The notes: a model not told the origin generated them from the letters alone. DNA of 6,275 nucleotides from Bacillota bacterium (GCA_023381095.1 JAMCTO010000304.1:1-6275); one strand, 5' to 3'. Shown: positions 1 through 5,868, counted from the first letter of the stretch. Program-made: numbers and translations.

Positions 1-14
1 GATTTCAGAAACGT

Positions 15-37
15 TAGGAGCTTGTCCAAAAATTCGC
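15..37 (+). repeat. IS left terminal inverted repeat (IRL)
   Basis: This matches the reverse complement of 1862-1883. Positions 15-33 agree at 17 of 19 bases (mismatches at 22 and 29). A one-base gap is followed by a shared CGC. Confidence 0.85.
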
Positions 38-64
38 GGTAGTGGTCTGCGCCAAGAAACGCTC

Positions 65-85
65 GCATTCGCCTTAAGGCGATGC
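65..85. repeat. Palindrome in the IS left leader
   Basis: TCGCCTTAAGGCGA at 69-82 is a perfect 14-bp palindrome. If T69 is bulged, the pairing extends outward through GCAT (65-68) and ATGC (82-85). It sits between the left terminal repeat and the transposase ribosome binding site. Hairpins in this place in other IS elements can limit transposase expression from outside transcription, but that role is inference here. Confidence 0.5.
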
Positions 86-180
86 CTAGCAAATGGCAAA
101 AAATTTTTACGCATGGAGGAGTTTTCGCCAAGGATTTTCGACCTCTCGTGTCGAATTAGGGAAAGAGAAACGTACGACAC

Positions 181-187
181 GGAGGTC
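181..187 (+). promoter_or_regulatory. Ribosome binding site that decides the transposase start
   Basis: GGAGGTC lies 6 nt (counted from the end of GGAGG) before the ATG at 192. The earlier in-frame ATG at 93 has no comparable site, so 192 is preferred. Confidence 0.7.
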
Positions 188-191
188 TTGG

Positions 192-1724
192 ATGCAATTT
201 CGAACGCAGGTTTCCCTCAACCATGAATTTCTTTTGCCGCCGCGGATAGACGAATGGATTCCGCAAGGACATATGGCCCGCGTGATTGACGAAGCGATTG
301 ACCTCATGGACCTCACCGCGGAAGAGTCGGCATTTCATACGACCGGGGCGGGCGCCCCGGCGTATCCGCCCAAGCTCCTGCTGAAGCTCTTAACCTATGG
401 CTACCTCACGCAGCGATTTAGCTCGCGGCGGATTAGCGCGGCCTGCCGGGAGGATTTAGCGATGCTGTGGTTGGCCCGCATGGAACAGCCCAAGCATAGT
501 GTGGTGGCCGATTTTCGGAAGCGTCATGTCGAGGCCATCCCGGGGTGGATGGCGCAAATTGTGTTGCTGTGTATGGACTTAGGCATGGTCGGGCTCCGGC
601 TCGGCGCCATCGACGGGTCCAAGATCAAGGCCGATGCCTCCAAGCACAAAGCGATGTCTTATGGGCGGATGCAACAAGTGATTCCGGAGTTGGAGGCGGA
701 GATTACGAAATTAGTGGCCGCGCATGGAGTGGCCGATGATCAGGAAGGAGTCCCCGAAGTGATCCCGCCCGACCTCCTGAAGCGGCTGGAAGAACGGTTA
801 GCCCATATTCAGCAGGCGAAAGCCGACTTAGAGGCCCGATGGGCAGAGGCCCATCCGCAAGAGCCGACGCCCCCCGATCAGGCCCAAGGGAACTTCACCG
901 ATCCCGATTCCCACATCATGGTCACCAAAAACCAAGGCGTCCAACAAGCCTATAACGGGCAGATCGCCGTCGATGCGGAAGAAGGCGTCATTCTCGGGGC
1001 CACGCTCTCGGATCATCCGAACGATATGCAGGAATTGATCCCCACCCTCCAGGCCGTCGTGGACACGACGGGCGGGGCGCAATTCGCGCAGGTGACAGCC
1101 GATGCCGGCTACTTTTCGGCGGATAACATCCGTGCCTTGGACGCGGATCCCCGCGTCGAGGGCTACCTGGCCGCCGGACCCGATCAGTGGCGCAAGGTGG
1201 ATGGTCACACCCTCTTCGGCAAAGGCCAATTTCCCTATGACGCGGAGGCCGATGCGTATCAGTGCCCAGCGGAGGCAATCCTTCCGTGGCGACGCACGCG
1301 CACGGAGTCGGTGGGAGGGGGAGAATCGCGTACGGTGGCGGTCTATCAGGGGGATCGCGCCACGTGTGGCGCGTGTCCTCTAAAAGACCAGTGTCTGACC
1401 ACCAAGCAATCCAAGAAAACCATCACCCGGGGACCCGATGATGAGGTCCGTGATGCGATGAAAGCCAAGGTCCGGACCCCAGAGGGCGACGCGATTTATC
1501 GGACCCGCAAAGGCCAGGTCGAACCCGCCTTCGGGATCATCAAAGAAACACTGGGATTCCGCCAGTTTAGCCTCCGCGGTCGGACGAAAGTGACCGGGGA
1601 ATGGGCGTTGGTGTGTTTGACGTACAATCTGCGCAAGATCGGCCGCAAAATTCAACGGATCGCCCAGAAGACGGGAGAGGTCTGCACAATTAGCGGTTTA
1701 AGGACCGCCAACGGGGCGCAGTAG
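192..1724 (+). CDS. IS1182-family DDE transposase
   Basis: This is a 510-residue transposase that would cut and join the ends of the surrounding IS. The N-terminal region (about 1-110) has the family's LLPPRIDEWIPQGH and ARVIDEAIDLMDL blocks, followed by the helical YPPKLLLKLLTYGY segment. The catalytic triad is visible as D141 in GAIDGSKIKA, D304 in VTADAGYF and E444 in KGQVEPAFG. The C-terminal block has the usual FSLRGRTKVTGEWALVCLTYNLRKI character. Four cysteines (C358, C392, C395, C401) form a CxxC-like cluster in the insert before the glutamate, as in many relatives. A charged segment at roughly 160-220 may form a coiled coil. An upstream ATG at 93 would add 33 residues of unfamilial sequence and lacks a ribosome binding site. 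No frameshift or internal stop is seen, so the gene is probably active. Confidence 0.92.
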   Translation: MQFRTQVSLNHEFLLPPRIDEWIPQGHMARVIDEAIDLMDLTAEESAFHTTGAGAPAYPPKLLLKLLTYGYLTQRFSSRRISAACREDLAMLWLARMEQPKHSVVADFRKRHVEAIPGWMAQIVLLCMDLGMVGLRLGAIDGSKIKADASKHKAMSYGRMQQVIPELEAEITKLVAAHGVADDQEGVPEVIPPDLLKRLEERLAHIQQAKADLEARWAEAHPQEPTPPDQAQGNFTDPDSHIMVTKNQGVQQAYNGQIAVDAEEGVILGATLSDHPNDMQELIPTLQAVVDTTGGAQFAQVTADAGYFSADNIRALDADPRVEGYLAAGPDQWRKVDGHTLFGKGQFPYDAEADAYQCPAEAILPWRRTRTESVGGGESRTVAVYQGDRATCGACPLKDQCLTTKQSKKTITRGPDDEVRDAMKAKVRTPEGDAIYRTRKGQVEPAFGIIKETLGFRQFSLRGRTKVTGEWALVCLTYNLRKIGRKIQRIAQKTGEVCTISGLRTANGAQ

Positions 1725-1750
1725 CCTCGTTGTGGTCGGTTTTGCCCGCA

Positions 1751-1789
1751 TTCCGCGTCTTACGGAAAAATATCTGGGATAATATCCCA
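1751..1789. repeat. Two small inverted repeats in the IS right non-coding end
   Basis: Between the transposase stop and the right terminal repeat lie TTCCG/CGGAA (1751-1755 with 1763-1767, followed by an A-run) and TGGGATA-A-TATCCCA (1775-1789). Neither has a good T-tract on the + strand, so I do not call a transposase terminator. They may be structural or protein-binding sites of the element. Confidence 0.35.
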
Positions 1790-1861
1790 AGCGCTGGCGA
1801 ATAATTCTGGTCAGTCGGTGATCGACCCGGTTTCCCAGGGCGACAAAAGAGGGCCCAATCA

Positions 1862-1883
1862 GCGATTTATGGACAGGCTCCTA
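1862..1883 (-). repeat. IS right terminal inverted repeat (IRR)
   Basis: This is the partner of 15-37. Its last three bases (1881-1883) are also the merA stop codon on the opposite strand. Confidence 0.85.
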
Positions 1884-3773
1884 GCCCGCACAACACGACA
1901 ATTTGGCTACATCCTGGTCAAAAGTCAGCGCGGTAAGTTTTAATCCTTCAGCCATGGTTAAATATGGTGCCAAGGTATCATTCAGATCTTCAATGGTAAG
2001 CCCGAATTTTACCGCCAGTTGCGCTGCGTATATTACATCACCCGCATTCTCCGCAACTATCTGCACGCCACGAATCCGTCCTGTATTTTCATCAGCCACC
2101 ATTTTGAAAACTCCTTGAGTCTCCCGGTTAACCAAAGCCCGCGTAACCGCCTCAAGAGGCAGTACAGACGATTTGACACGCAAACCGCGTTGCCCGGCCG
2201 CTTCTTCGGTCAGTCCCACCGATGCAATGGCGGGATGGGTGAAGGTTACCATGGGGACCACGCTCAGATCGACCGATCGCGCGGGTTTGTGCACACCCAG
2301 CGCATTCCTTGCCGCCATCTTCCCCTCGTAAGCCGCCACATAGACGAATTGGGGCCCCAGCGTTACGTCGCCAGCGGCGTAAATGCGGGGATTGGTCGTC
2401 CGTAACGTGGGATCCACTTGAGGTGCTCCTTGGGATCCCCATTGTACCCCCGCCGCCTCAAGTTGCAGCTCCTCCGTGTTGGGATCACGGCCCGCTGCGA
2501 TTAATAGCGCATCGCCTGAGACTACGCGAGAAGTGCCACTTAGGGTCACATAGACCGCCTTGTCAGTACCGACTTGCTCTACCCGTTGGTATGTAACACC
2601 CGTCAGCACCTCTATCCCGGCATCCATCAACATGGCCCGGATGACAGTACGTACTTCGAGGTCATATCCAGGCATCAGCTCGGGTCCGCGTTGCATTAGG
2701 GTAACTTGGGAACCCCAATCCCTAAACAATTGACCTAATTCCAATGCTATATAGCCGGATCCGATAACGATTAAATGACTGGGACGATTCGTCACATTGA
2801 GGGCGGTAGTACTTGTCAGGTAATCTATGCTGTGTAACCCGGAAATTGCTGGAATACGGGGACGCGCACCGGTGGCAATCAGATAACGATCAGCGGTCAG
2901 TATGCGATCCCCCACGGCTAGTCGTTCTTCGTCTACAAAATGTGCTTCGCCGGGTATCATGGTAATGTCATATTCCGGCAGCAAATCTTCATATTTTTTT
3001 TGACGAAGGGTCGTTACCAACTGATCTTTTTGCTTGACGAGAGTCGCCAAATCCGGTTCAGCCGCACTTGTGCGTAATCCGTGAAATGGATTGCTGACGG
3101 TCCAATGATGCAAGTCCCCAGCGCGCAACAGCGTTTTTGAAGGCACACATCCCACATTAACACAGGTTCCGCCAATTGTGCCACGTTCAACCATGGCGAC
3201 TCGAGCCCCCACACGTCGTGCCTCAATGGCGGCGGCAAAGGCTGCACTGCCAGACCCGATCACGACCAAGTCGTAAGCTGTCATCCCTTGCCGCGCGTAA
3301 GGAGTGACCAATGACGAAGATATATGTTGAATCGTCACAGGACGATATCCCGCTTGCTTAACCTTAGCGCGTGCCTTCTCTTCCGAGAATCCCGGCACGG
3401 CCCAAAATCGCGCTTCGCCCCTCCGAAAATCGGCCACTACTCTCGTAGCGCCAGCCGATTCCAGAGCGCGCGTGACGTGCACCTCGCAATCGTTACAGGT
3501 CATCCCCTCAATTGTGATTTTGTATGCGTCAGCCTGCTCTTCCGATGGCGGCAACACTTGCAGATCTTGCGAATGATAACCGACATCCTCCACCGCTCTG
3601 AACACGGCGTCTTTGGACAAATTGTCCGGCGCCCAAAAAATGGCCTCTCCGCGTCGAAAATTTGCGTGCACATCAACAGCCCCTTCGGACTCTAGTGCTG
3701 TAATGACATGATGCTCGCAATCCGCACAAGTCATCCCTTCGATGGCCATACGATACTGAACATTTTTGTTCAA
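1881..3773 (-). CDS. merA: Mercuric reductase with two N-terminal HMA domains
   Basis: MerA is the cytoplasmic FAD-dependent disulfide oxidoreductase that uses NADPH to reduce Hg(II) to volatile Hg(0). The 630 residues contain two tandem heavy-metal-associated domains (about 6-70 and 83-148) with metal-binding pairs C16/C19 and C93/C96 in GMTCxDC motifs. The FAD motif is VIGSGSAA (171-178) and the redox-active pair C204/C209 lies in GGTCVNVGCVPSK. The NADPH motif is VIGSGYIALELG (336-347), followed by IYAAGDVT (464-471). In the C-terminal dimerisation domain, Y604 in PYLTMAEG corresponds to a known Hg-ligand-region tyrosine. The protein ends in SCCAG, with C627/C628 as the usual pair that hands Hg(II) to the active site of the partner subunit. 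The length equals that of other two-HMA MerA proteins, and nothing essential is missing. The start is a TTG with a strong upstream ribosome binding site. The TAG stop overlaps the tip of the IS. No merR, merT or merP lies next to it in the window. Confidence 0.97.
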   Translation of the reverse strand: MNKNVQYRMAIEGMTCADCEHHVITALESEGAVDVHANFRRGEAIFWAPDNLSKDAVFRAVEDVGYHSQDLQVLPPSEEQADAYKITIEGMTCNDCEVHVTRALESAGATRVVADFRRGEARFWAVPGFSEEKARAKVKQAGYRPVTIQHISSSLVTPYARQGMTAYDLVVIGSGSAAFAAAIEARRVGARVAMVERGTIGGTCVNVGCVPSKTLLRAGDLHHWTVSNPFHGLRTSAAEPDLATLVKQKDQLVTTLRQKKYEDLLPEYDITMIPGEAHFVDEERLAVGDRILTADRYLIATGARPRIPAISGLHSIDYLTSTTALNVTNRPSHLIVIGSGYIALELGQLFRDWGSQVTLMQRGPELMPGYDLEVRTVIRAMLMDAGIEVLTGVTYQRVEQVGTDKAVYVTLSGTSRVVSGDALLIAAGRDPNTEELQLEAAGVQWGSQGAPQVDPTLRTTNPRIYAAGDVTLGPQFVYVAAYEGKMAARNALGVHKPARSVDLSVVPMVTFTHPAIASVGLTEEAAGQRGLRVKSSVLPLEAVTRALVNRETQGVFKMVADENTGRIRGVQIVAENAGDVIYAAQLAVKFGLTIEDLNDTLAPYLTMAEGLKLTALTFDQDVAKLSCCAG

Positions 3774-3782
3774 CGTATTTTA

Positions 3783-3789
3783 ACCTCCT
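3783..3789 (-). promoter_or_regulatory. Ribosome binding site supporting the merA TTG start
   Basis: On the - strand this reads AGGAGGT, 9 nt before the TTG at 3773. The first in-frame ATG is codon 9, which would cut into the first strand of HMA domain 1 and lies too far from this site. TTG is therefore the likely start. Confidence 0.8.
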
Positions 3790-3841
3790 CCAAATTTCCA
3801 TCGTTGGCAAATCGTTCCCTAGGCCAATAGTATCCCCAAGG

Positions 3842-3861
3842 TTTTCAGCTAAGGGGCAGTG
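3842..3861 (+). repeat. Direct repeat copy 1 in the divergent control region
   Basis: The core CAGCTAAGGGGC (3846-3857) matches CAGCTAAGGAGC (4038-4049) at 11 of 12 bases. About 16 of 20 match across the wider block. The copies lie on either side of the central palindrome in the same orientation. Confidence 0.4.
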
Positions 3862-3971
3862 ATGTTTGGCCCATTCTACTTTCGCCGCTCAATCTTCAGG
3901 AAAAGACGCCGTCGCGCCGGTTGAGTATAAATGCGTTCCTACCATAATTTTTTCTACAATCAACTACAATC

Positions 3972-4000
3972 ATCATACATATAATATTGCAATATTTCAA
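3972..4000 (-). promoter_or_regulatory. Sigma-A-type promoter reading toward merA
   Basis: On the - strand TTGAAA (4000-3995) and TATGAT (3977-3972) are separated by exactly 17 nt, and each hexamer matches its consensus at 5 of 6 positions. The predicted start is near 3965. The 17-nt spacer is optimal for unaided RNA polymerase, unlike the 19-20-nt spacer of MerR-activated mer promoters. This favours repression by a factor bound to the palindrome over MerR-type activation. Confidence 0.65.
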
Positions 4001-4015
4001 TATTATATGTATGAT
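3987..4015 (+). promoter_or_regulatory. Sigma-A-type promoter reading toward the DsrE-like gene
   Basis: TTGCAA (3987-3992) and TATGAT (4010-4015) are separated by 17 nt. This is the mirror image of the merA promoter, produced by the symmetry of the inverted repeat. The -35 is slightly weaker (4 of 6). The predicted start is near 4022, about 145 nt before the gene. The two promoters overlap, so each -35 hexamer lies in the other's spacer. Confidence 0.55.
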
Positions 4016-4033
4016 GCCTAGCCGTGGTAGTGC

Positions 4034-4053
4034 TTTACAGCTAAGGAGCCCTG
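4034..4053 (+). repeat. Direct repeat copy 2 in the divergent control region
   Basis: This is the second copy of the block at 3842-3861. It lies just downstream of the predicted start of the DsrE-like transcript. Confidence 0.4.
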
Positions 4054-4150
4054 TGCTAAGTTGAAAAAATGTTAGTATAGTAGCCTTCAGTAGGTTCAAC
4101 CCATCGTTACCGCCTCCAAAATCGCGTTCCGGGACCACCAGTTTCCACAA

Positions 4151-4161
4151 AAGGAGAGAGG
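4151..4161 (+). promoter_or_regulatory. Ribosome binding site of the DsrE-like gene
   Basis: AAGGAGAGAGG lies immediately upstream of the ATG at 4166, with GGAG 9 nt from it. It fixes the start of this short gene. Confidence 0.75.
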
Positions 4162-4165
4162 TAAA

Positions 4166-4498
4166 ATGGAATCGAAAGTCCTGATTATCCTATCGACCGC
4201 CGAAAAAGAAAAAGCCATCACTGGCATCTTATATGCCACCAATGCAATTAAATACGGATGGTTGAACGACGTAAAGGTTTGCTTTTTTGGGCCCTTCGAA
4301 AAGCTAGTAGCAGAGGACGAACAAGTACAAGAATGGGTAACACCATTATTAGAACACCAGGTACCGGTGGCCTGCAAGTTTATCTCGGACAATCACGGGA
4401 TATCCGAGAAACTGATGCAACTCGGAATTGAAGTAGAATATGTCGGGGAATTGGTCTCGAATTCGATTAAAAACGGCTACCTGCCGATGGTGTTTTAA
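4166..4498 (+). CDS. DsrE/DsrF-like small protein
   Basis: This 110-residue soluble protein has no signal peptide or membrane segment. It starts with a beta strand (KVLIILSTAE) followed by helix ITGILYATNAIKYG and strand DVKVCFFGPFEKLV. Later elements are VPVACKFISDNHGI and LGIEVEYVGE. This order, and the cysteine (C70) at the end of the third strand before the xGI turn, match the DsrE/DsrF-like fold. In some members (DsrE, TusD) the equivalent cysteine carries sulfur as a persulfide. A second cysteine, C39, lies in strand 2. The length is normal for the family. It is divergently transcribed from merA and probably shares the palindromic control region, which suggests a role linked to metal or thiol stress. 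That link, and any sulfur-carrier activity, are inference. The exact subfamily is not identified. Confidence 0.75.
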   Translation: MESKVLIILSTAEKEKAITGILYATNAIKYGWLNDVKVCFFGPFEKLVAEDEQVQEWVTPLLEHQVPVACKFISDNHGISEKLMQLGIEVEYVGELVSNSIKNGYLPMVF

Positions 4499-4660
4499 CA
4501 CAAAACTGCCGAATCGTTTATTGCACAGTCGGTCCCTAATCACCACGTCAAAGCCGGTTCATTAACAACCATGGTGTCATGGATTGTAACGTATACAGAA
4601 TCGGTTGGGGTCTCGACGCAGGAGTTGTCTTGTATCGCATTCAAACACGCATAGAGCCTA

Positions 4661-4792
4661 TCAAGAGTAGCTGGTAAGCATACCCAGAGTCAGACACTGT
4701 TGTCTGGGTTTTCTCAATATTCGATAGCCAAAGCGAGCCAAACGATCTGGGTATTCGATGAGTAAGCGTTGAAATTCTTGATGTTCTGCCAT
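4661..4792 (-). CDS. Doubtful small ORF or gene remnant, unrecognised
   Basis: The frame encodes 43 residues (MAEHQEFQRLLIEYPDRL... to ...GMLTSYS). It stays open upstream as far as 4846, where the preceding residues (PDWWPVVP) also look protein-like. The composition, with a charged amphipathic helix then RKPRQQ, is more natural than a random frame. However, there is no ribosome binding site at the ATG, and a TGA at 4849-4847 blocks extension. It may be the 3' fragment of a decayed gene. It overlaps the terminator candidate on the other strand. I do not recognise a family. Confidence 0.22.
   Translation of the reverse strand: MAEHQEFQRLLIEYPDRLARFGYRILRKPRQQCLTLGMLTSYS
4682..4712 (+). terminator. 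Possible intrinsic terminator after the DsrE-like gene
   Basis: ACCCAGA (4682-4688) pairs with TCTGGGT (4703-4709), followed by TTTTC. An alternative, mutually exclusive hairpin is CAGACA (4691-4696) with TGTCTG (4701-4706) and a four-base loop. It lies 183 bp beyond the DsrE-like stop codon. The stem is modest and the T-tract short. Confidence 0.4.
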
Positions 4793-4954
4793 GGGCACAA
4801 CTGGCCACCAATCCGGGGATGCCTGTAAGCCCCCACACCTTCCCGTTCATGCCCTCAGTGCGTGGAAGACACTCGGTGATTCGGAAAACGTCCAGTAGGT
4901 CCCACAGTCAATCATCTAGTTTCCGGAAGCATCAGTCCCCACTGCCTCTAATTT

Positions 4955-5749
4955 TTACTGCTTTTTCAGCCATTGTAAGAGCAGTTGGTTTATCTCTTGC
5001 GGCTTAGACAAGTTGGGGAAGTGCGCCGAATCCGGCATGTGGAATATGGTGGCCCGCGGTAGCGTGTGTTCTAAATAATCGGCCACTGCCACGCCAAAGG
5101 CAGTATCATTTTCACCTAAAATGACATAGGCGGGTACATTGAGACTGGCGAGTGCTTCGGTGTCATCCATTTCCTGATAGTCGGGACCATTCCAATGGTT
5201 TCCGAGAAACTCCCGGTACATGGTGCGAAAAAGTTCGCGGTTGACCTCGGTCACGTGCTGCCGGTTACCTGTGATACCAAAGAGCCAGATCTCCTCGGCA
5301 AGATCAACGAGCCGGTCCACGTCATGTCGCTCCAATGCCGCTTCATATTCACCGTAGACGGTTGGCTCAGGGGCATTACTCTCAGGTCGAAATCCAAAGA
5401 GGCCCGTGCCTGCCAAAATGATCGCTGTGATCCGTTTAGGATAACGCACCGCTGCATGAATCGATATCGAACCGCCCAAGGATGAGCCGACCAAAGTGGC
5501 CGTGGTTAGTTTCACATGATTCAACAGGGCGATTAGCGTGTCGGCTGGATCGTAATGGTCTGGGGCGTTGCCGCTCAAACCGTATCCAAGCAAATCGTAG
5601 GTAATACACCGATACTCGTGACACAATTCCTCTACCTGCACATGCCACTGTCGATGATCGGCCAGCGCAGAATGAAGGAACACTATAGCTGGGCCATGGC
5701 CGATCTCCTCATAACGAATATTTCCCTGTGGAGTGACAAGTTTTGTCAT
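4955..5749 (-). CDS. Alpha/beta hydrolase
   Basis: This 264-residue single-domain alpha/beta-hydrolase-fold enzyme is probably cytoplasmic, as no signal peptide is present. The oxyanion region is FLHSALADHRQW (H26). The nucleophile elbow is VGSSLGG with S90, the acid is D215 in GENDTAFG and the base is H243 in DSAHFPN, so the full Ser-Asp-His triad is present. Residues about 115-195 form the cap region. The architecture resembles 3-oxoadipate enol-lactonase or BioH-type esterases, but the substrate cannot be assigned. The length is typical. The ATG at 5749 has GGAG 12 nt upstream, a rather long gap. It also overlaps the TGA of a possible upstream frame as ATGA. A promoter candidate lies at 5824-5852. 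Nothing ties this gene functionally to mercury resistance, and it converges with the DsrE-like gene. Confidence 0.9.
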   Translation of the reverse strand: MTKLVTPQGNIRYEEIGHGPAIVFLHSALADHRQWHVQVEELCHEYRCITYDLLGYGLSGNAPDHYDPADTLIALLNHVKLTTATLVGSSLGGSISIHAAVRYPKRITAIILAGTGLFGFRPESNAPEPTVYGEYEAALERHDVDRLVDLAEEIWLFGITGNRQHVTEVNRELFRTMYREFLGNHWNGPDYQEMDDTEALASLNVPAYVILGENDTAFGVAVADYLEHTLPRATIFHMPDSAHFPNLSKPQEINQLLLQWLKKQ

Positions 5750-5868
5750 CGAATTATGGCTCTCCTCGAAATCCTCAAATTCTGGCCCGTCTCCATCTGA
5801 AATCTGGCACCAACTTCCACATTATTGTATTTACCTTCATTTACCGCTGCAATCCCTTGGCAGAACAT
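5746..5868 (-). CDS. Doubtful small ORF overlapping the hydrolase start
   Basis: This frame ends in TGA overlapping the hydrolase ATG by four bases (ATGA), an arrangement common for translationally coupled genes. From the ATG at 5868 it would encode 40 residues, including QGIAAVNEGKYNNVEVGARF. The frame is open further upstream and contains protein-like sequence. Against it: no ribosome binding site is seen, and the hydrolase promoter candidate lies inside it. It could be the 3' remnant of a decayed gene. No family is recognised. Confidence 0.2.
   Translation of the reverse strand: MFCQGIAAVNEGKYNNVEVGARFQMETGQNLRISRRAIIR
5824..5852 (-). promoter_or_regulatory. Sigma-A-type promoter of the hydrolase
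   Basis: On the - strand TTGCAG (5852-5847) and TACAAT (5829-5824) are 17 nt apart. The -10 matches at 5 of 6 positions and the -35 at 4 of 6. The predicted start is near 5817, giving a leader of about 67 nt. The strong terminator upstream at 6004-6035 also implies that the hydrolase needs its own promoter. Confidence 0.55.

Larger units (their letters stand above)
15..1883 (+). mobile_element. Complete IS1182-type insertion sequence
   Basis: A single transposase gene lies between terminal inverted repeats, giving an element of about 1.87 kb, within the usual size of IS1182-group elements. The left end begins TAGGAGCTTGTCCA and the right end, read inward on the opposite strand, begins TAGGAGCCTGTCCA. 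Both ends and the whole transposase are present, so the element looks intact. The outermost TA occurs at both ends and could be either a 2-bp target duplication or part of the repeats; no longer target duplication is evident. If TA is the duplication, the IS proper is 17-1881. The left flank (1-14) is then what used to follow merA. The IS is visibly more GC-rich than the mer region beside it. Confidence 0.88.
3774..3970 (-). other. merA 5' leader region
   Basis: If the palindrome promoter is used, transcription would begin near 3965 and leave an untranslated leader of about 190 nt. That is long for a simple promoter-gene layout. I see no convincing riboswitch, terminator/antiterminator pair or leader peptide. 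The promoter-proximal end has a 7-bp direct repeat (ATTGTAG twice, 10 bp apart on the - strand, 3954-3970). Confidence 0.4.
3971..4016. repeat. Perfect 19-bp inverted repeat, candidate operator
   Basis: The arm CATCATACATATAATATTG (3971-3989) is exactly complementary in inverted order to 3998-4016, with an 8-base centre (3990-3997). The centre adds another CAATATT, so AATATTG/CAATATT units occur three times and 3983-3996 is itself a 14-bp palindrome. The element is almost pure A/T in a mixed-composition region. It has no flanking T-tract of a terminator. It coincides with both divergent promoters, which fits the binding site of a dimeric repressor. Confidence 0.8.
4499..4954. other. Intergenic stretch between DsrE-like gene and hydrolase
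   Basis: The two flanking genes converge here. The stretch contains a possible terminator (4682-4712), one small doubtful ORF on the - strand (4661-4792) and a short CCATG/CATGG inverted repeat (4569-4582). TTCCGGAA at 4921-4928 is a small palindrome just beyond the hydrolase stop. No RNA gene or mobile element end is recognised. Confidence 0.5.

Noticed and set aside
93..191. Longer transposase reading from the ATG at 93
   Set aside because: It has no ribosome binding site and adds 33 residues unlike the family N-terminus, while the ATG at 192 has GGAGG at good spacing.
12..1886. A 3-4-bp target duplication (TAG or TTAG/CTAG) around the IS
   Set aside because: These repeats do not align symmetrically with the terminal inverted repeats. 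Only TA fits.
3889..3945. 18-codon frame in the merA leader as a leader peptide
   Set aside because: It has no ribosome binding site and no regulatory codon run or attenuator structure.
3971..4016. The 19-bp inverted repeat as an intrinsic terminator or miniature transposon
   Set aside because: The stem is A/T-rich without a T-tract and lies between divergent genes. It is short, lacks a target duplication, and fits promoter hexamers exactly on both strands.
3896..4150. 84-codon frame on the - strand across the control region
   Set aside because: It runs through the palindrome and both promoter candidates, has no ribosome binding site, and its sequence does not look like a protein.
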